A stretch of DNA of 35,927 nt from a virus. Under the pieces are notes generated by a model. It was not told the DNA's origin. It saw only the letters and a program-made list of their open reading frames with translations, and did no database searches. The position numbers and the translations under genes were made by a program. Of the stretch, positions 33,848-35,927 are shown in pieces. Every line of letters begins with the position of its first letter. Position 1 is the stretch's first letter. The DNA lies in the IMG/VR virus record IMGVR_UViG_3300022911_000012, positions 1 to 35,927 of that record. The stretch is one strand, 5' to 3'.

Positions 33848-34300
33848 GTGATCAGCATCAACGACGTGATCGCCTTGAGCGAGAAGATCAAGAACGCACC
33901 CCAGTTCGCCGGCGCCGAAGGTGCGGCCACGGTGGCAGGCCTCATCGACGAGGCCCGCGTGGTCTACGGCAAGTGGCTGAACGTCACCCGGGCACGCATC
34001 CTGGCCGACGAGCACTACCTGAACGGCGCGTCGCAGCGCACCCTGGCGTCCACGCAGGGCGTCTCGGTCAACGCGGTCTCGCTGTGGCTGAAGCAGTACG
34101 GCCCGACGGAGTACGTCACCGTCCGGCAGGAGGCCGAAGCCTTCGTGATCGAGACCGTGAAGCCGCGGGCGGTCCGGGATCTGATCGGCGCCGGCCGGCG
34201 CGTGGCGCCATCCACGTGGGGTCTGTTCGACAACGACCTGGGCCTGATCTACACGGGCAAGCCCGAGAGGCTGTGGAACAACCTGGCCAGCCAGGCCTGA
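33848..34300 (+). CDS. Putative HTH DNA-binding protein
   Basis: 150 aa, GTG 33848 behind GAAGGGAGAGACC. Region NGASQRTLASTQGVSVNAVSLWLKQYG (about residues 58-84) is a clear helix-turn-helix with Q-R-TLA...GVS-AVS-WL spacing. Flanking helices could dimerise. It sits behind its own promoter with a TGTCAAG-type dyad and a leader hairpin, so autoregulation is plausible. Candidate regulator of the TGTCAAG promoters; inferred. Confidence 0.85.
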   Translation: MISINDVIALSEKIKNAPQFAGAEGAATVAGLIDEARVVYGKWLNVTRARILADEHYLNGASQRTLASTQGVSVNAVSLWLKQYGPTEYVTVRQEAEAFVIETVKPRAVRDLIGAGRRVAPSTWGLFDNDLGLIYTGKPERLWNNLASQA

Positions 34301-34302
34301 TA

Positions 34303-34335
34303 GAGGGCACGCATCCATGAGGGGCGTGCCCTCTC
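34303..34335. terminator. Intrinsic terminator-like hairpin
   Basis: AGAGGGCACGC/GCGTGCCCTCT, an 11-bp stem with an 11-nt loop, downstream of the HTH gene and before promoter 11; no long T-tract. Confidence 0.7.
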
Positions 34336-34343
34336 GATGTTGG

Positions 34344-34386
34344 TGTCACATCTGACTTGACAGCGTAGGACAGTATTAGATAGGCT
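34344..34386 (+). promoter_or_regulatory. Rightward promoter 11 with operator half-sites
   Basis: TTGACA (34357-34362), 18-bp spacer, TAGGCT (34381-34386); TGTCA at 34344. Drives 34414 onward. Confidence 0.85.
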
Positions 34387-34413
34387 GACAACATAAGCAA
34401 CGGAGGGAGAACG

Positions 34414-34593
34414 ATGGACAGAGACGCACTCACGGTGCTGATCGCGGTGTTCACGCTGTTCGCCGGCATGCTGCTGATGGGCGTCATGGACAGCCGGTTC
34501 GAGAAGGATCGCTGCAAGACCTTGGAGCGGGAGATCGGCGTCAACCTCGCCTACACCTTCAGCACCGGCTGCGTACCGGCAGACAAGCTGTGA
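34414..34593 (+). CDS. Small single-pass membrane protein, 59 aa
   Basis: ATG 34414 behind CGGAGGGAGAACG. Residues 5-25 (ALTVLIAVFTLFAGMLLMGVM) form one transmembrane helix, then a charged helix and two Cys (KDRCKTLEREIGVN...TGC). First gene of promoter 11; its stop overlaps the next GTG. Could be an accessory membrane protein; function unknown. Confidence 0.75.
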   Translation: MDRDALTVLIAVFTLFAGMLLMGVMDSRFEKDRCKTLEREIGVNLAYTFSTGCVPADKL

Positions 34594-35039
34594 GCGACGA
34601 CCAGCAGGGCACCAGCTCTGCAGACAGCGTCGGAGATGGGTTCCGGCGCATCGAACTGGCCGGCGGCACCGAGCGCGGTGAGCGCGGTGTGCAGTGGGCC
34701 GCAGCCGAAATGGTCCGCCGGCAGCAGACTCCGCTGGAAGGCGACGAGTCACGCCGGGAACGCTGGGATGAACCGCTGATCATCTACGTCGAAGAGATCG
34801 GCGGCTTCAGCGAGCAGGCCAAAGACCTGCTCGCGCGACTCGCCCATGAGGGCCGATCGGAAGGCGTCGTCGTGTCGGTCAGGCGCGACGTGAAAGGCCC
34901 GAAGCACCCGGTCACCAGGCCGGTCTCGGAGCGGTTCGACCCGCCCCTGGAGTACCGGCCGTACGAAGAAATCTACGCCCTGGTGAACAGACTGTGGGCG
35001 GACATCGAAAACCGAAGCACCACGAAGGGACGCAAATGA
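34590..35039 (+). CDS. Hypothetical protein with Walker-B-like segment, 149 aa
   Basis: GTG 34590, overlapping the previous stop by four bases. The stretch EPLIIYVEEIGGFSEQAKDLLARLAHEGRSEGVVVSVRRD (about residues 61-100) looks like the Walker-B strand, acidic pair, helix and GR.GV...R of FtsK/TraB-type ATPases. No Walker A is present, so it is at most a fragment or homologue without ATPase. Gene overlaps the DUF932 start. Function unclear. Confidence 0.78.
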   Translation: MSDDQQGTSSADSVGDGFRRIELAGGTERGERGVQWAAAEMVRRQQTPLEGDESRRERWDEPLIIYVEEIGGFSEQAKDLLARLAHEGRSEGVVVSVRRDVKGPKHPVTRPVSERFDPPLEYRPYEEIYALVNRLWADIENRSTTKGRK

Positions 35040-35927
35040 CCGACGTCAACGAGGCTTTCCGCACCGAGCGCCTCTCCCAGATCGCTTTCGCCCAGAGCGC
35101 CGGCGAGCGGGCCGCGCAGAGCAACGAGGACCGGGTCCGCGAGTTCGACAGCCGTGTCGCGGACGGCAAGCTCCGTAACCTGGGCAACAACCGGTTCCAG
35201 GTCACCGACCCCAGCTCCTGGGACGACGGCGAGGTGCTGGTCCTGCGTCAGATCGACGTGCAGGGTGTGATGCAGCGGCAGATCCTGCCGGAGCACGGCC
35301 TCGACGACAGCACCGGCACCGTGAAGGTCTACTCCCGGGCGCCGATGTGGCACGAGCTGGGCACCGTCATCCCCGAGGGCGTCAGCGACATCGACACGGT
35401 CATGGAGCTGGGCGGCCTGAACTACCAGGTCGAGAAGCGGCCGTACCTCTATCGCAACCCGGTCACCGGCGTCGAGGAGACCCTCGACGGCCAGTTCACC
35501 ACGTACCGGATGGACACCGGAAAGGCGCTCGGCACCGTCGGCAACATGTACGAGCCGGCGCAGAACCGCGACAGCTTCGAGTTCCTGGAGAAGCTGGTCG
35601 CCCGGACCGGCGTCATCTGGGAGTCGGCCGGCCCGCTGCGCAACGGCGCCAAGACCTTCGTCTCGATGCGCCTGCCGCAGGAGATCCGCATCGACCCGAA
35701 CGGCGTGAACGACGAGATCCTGCCGTTCGTGATCGCCCTGAACAGCCACGACGGCTCCGGCAAGTTCGAGGTCATGGTCAGCCCGTGGCGCCCGATCTGC
35801 GGCAACACGGAGCGGTTCGCCGTCCGGGACGCGCTGGTCCGCTGGGGCACCCGCCACACCAGCAACGGCGACGACAAGATGCGCGAGAAGATCCTCGACG
35901 CGCAGCACACGATGGCCAACTCGGTCA
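35036..35927 (+). CDS. DUF932 family protein (partial)
   Basis: ATGA overlap start at 35036; 297 codons are visible before the edge, so the C-terminus is missing. Diagnostic: APMWHELGTVIPEG, YLYRNPVTG, a long middle, and an SPWRPICGNTERFAV block followed by RWGTRHTS, typical of the DUF932/phage-plasmid TIGR03299-like family. It is widespread in phages and plasmids and its activity is unknown. Coupled with the ATPase-like gene. Confidence 0.88.
   Translation, partial: MTDVNEAFRTERLSQIAFAQSAGERAAQSNEDRVREFDSRVADGKLRNLGNNRFQVTDPSSWDDGEVLVLRQIDVQGVMQRQILPEHGLDDSTGTVKVYSRAPMWHELGTVIPEGVSDIDTVMELGGLNYQVEKRPYLYRNPVTGVEETLDGQFTTYRMDTGKALGTVGNMYEPAQNRDSFEFLEKLVARTGVIWESAGPLRNGAKTFVSMRLPQEIRIDPNGVNDEILPFVIALNSHDGSGKFEVMVSPWRPICGNTERFAVRDALVRWGTRHTSNGDDKMREKILDAQHTMANSV

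Noticed and set aside
1-35927. Integrase, insertion sequence or transposase
   Set aside because: No recombinase motifs or terminal inverted repeats with target duplication were found.

Overview
The window looks like part of a large, high-GC double-stranded DNA phage (or phage-like) genome whose host is an actinobacterium, possibly Streptomyces or a relative. Evidence: GC-rich third codon positions, dozens of short tightly packed or overlapping genes without host housekeeping functions, actinophage small-protein families (DUF3263, DUF4031, DUF1353, DUF932, the MSRTD..P family), and TTGACA/TAxxxT promoters. No integrase, terminase or virion structural gene was recognised, and no tRNA.

Layout. 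(1) 1-5075: fifteen leftward genes, mostly translationally coupled, including DUF3263 and DUF4031 proteins and several small Cys-rich proteins. (2) 5076-6145: a gene-free, AT-richer region packed with short repeats (ATRGCAAA in both orientations, CTTGCGACCC decamers, two TGAACG-type palindromes, one AT-rich hairpin). It is a candidate origin, partition site or regulator-binding array. (3) 6146-11537: a mixed-strand accessory block with strong terminators: a small membrane protein, a glycoside-hydrolase-like protein with a beta-rich partner, a helix-turn-helix-like protein, a von Willebrand A (MIDAS) protein, an inositol-monophosphatase-family enzyme and others. (4) 11538-12967: a non-coding control region with four tandem promoters, an rRNA-operon-type boxA-like sequence and a structured, roughly 470-nt leader. 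(5) 12968-27414: a long rightward array of about 37 small, mostly acidic, mostly unknown genes. (6) 27547-35927: further rightward genes, often overlapping, several with zinc-binding cysteines, ending in a DUF932 protein that runs off the edge.

The most striking signal is a structured RNA repeat of about 56-60 nt that follows most genes of region 5 and recurs once at 32146. Thirty-one copies are listed, two of them degenerate and one a variant. Each copy has a 5' strand (P1), a GATGAGG or CTGATGG core, a variable hairpin A, and a hairpin B whose loop is complementary to P1. The P1 pair changes in concert among copies (CCTGTG/CACAGG, CCTGCG/CGCAGG, CCGTAC/GTACGG, CGTGC/GCACG, CGAGC/GCTCG, CGTGT/ACACG), and hairpins A and B also show compensatory changes. 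This supports a pseudoknot or a bistable RNA switch. I do not recognise it as a known RNA family.

Control appears to use two promoter classes. Eleven rightward promoters have a -35 box inside a dyad, TGTCAAG-N5-CTTGACA (some half-sites degenerate), which resembles the TGTCAAG core of mycobacteriophage L5 repressor sites. A second group has a TACGNT -10 with no visible -35 and serves the accessory and leftward genes, in three cases placed so close to ATG that the mRNA would be leaderless. A plausible model, which is inference, is that one regulator silences or tunes the TGTCAAG promoters, that the boxA-type leader makes polymerase resistant to termination, and that the repeated RNA elements partition, stabilise or attenuate the long small-gene transcript.
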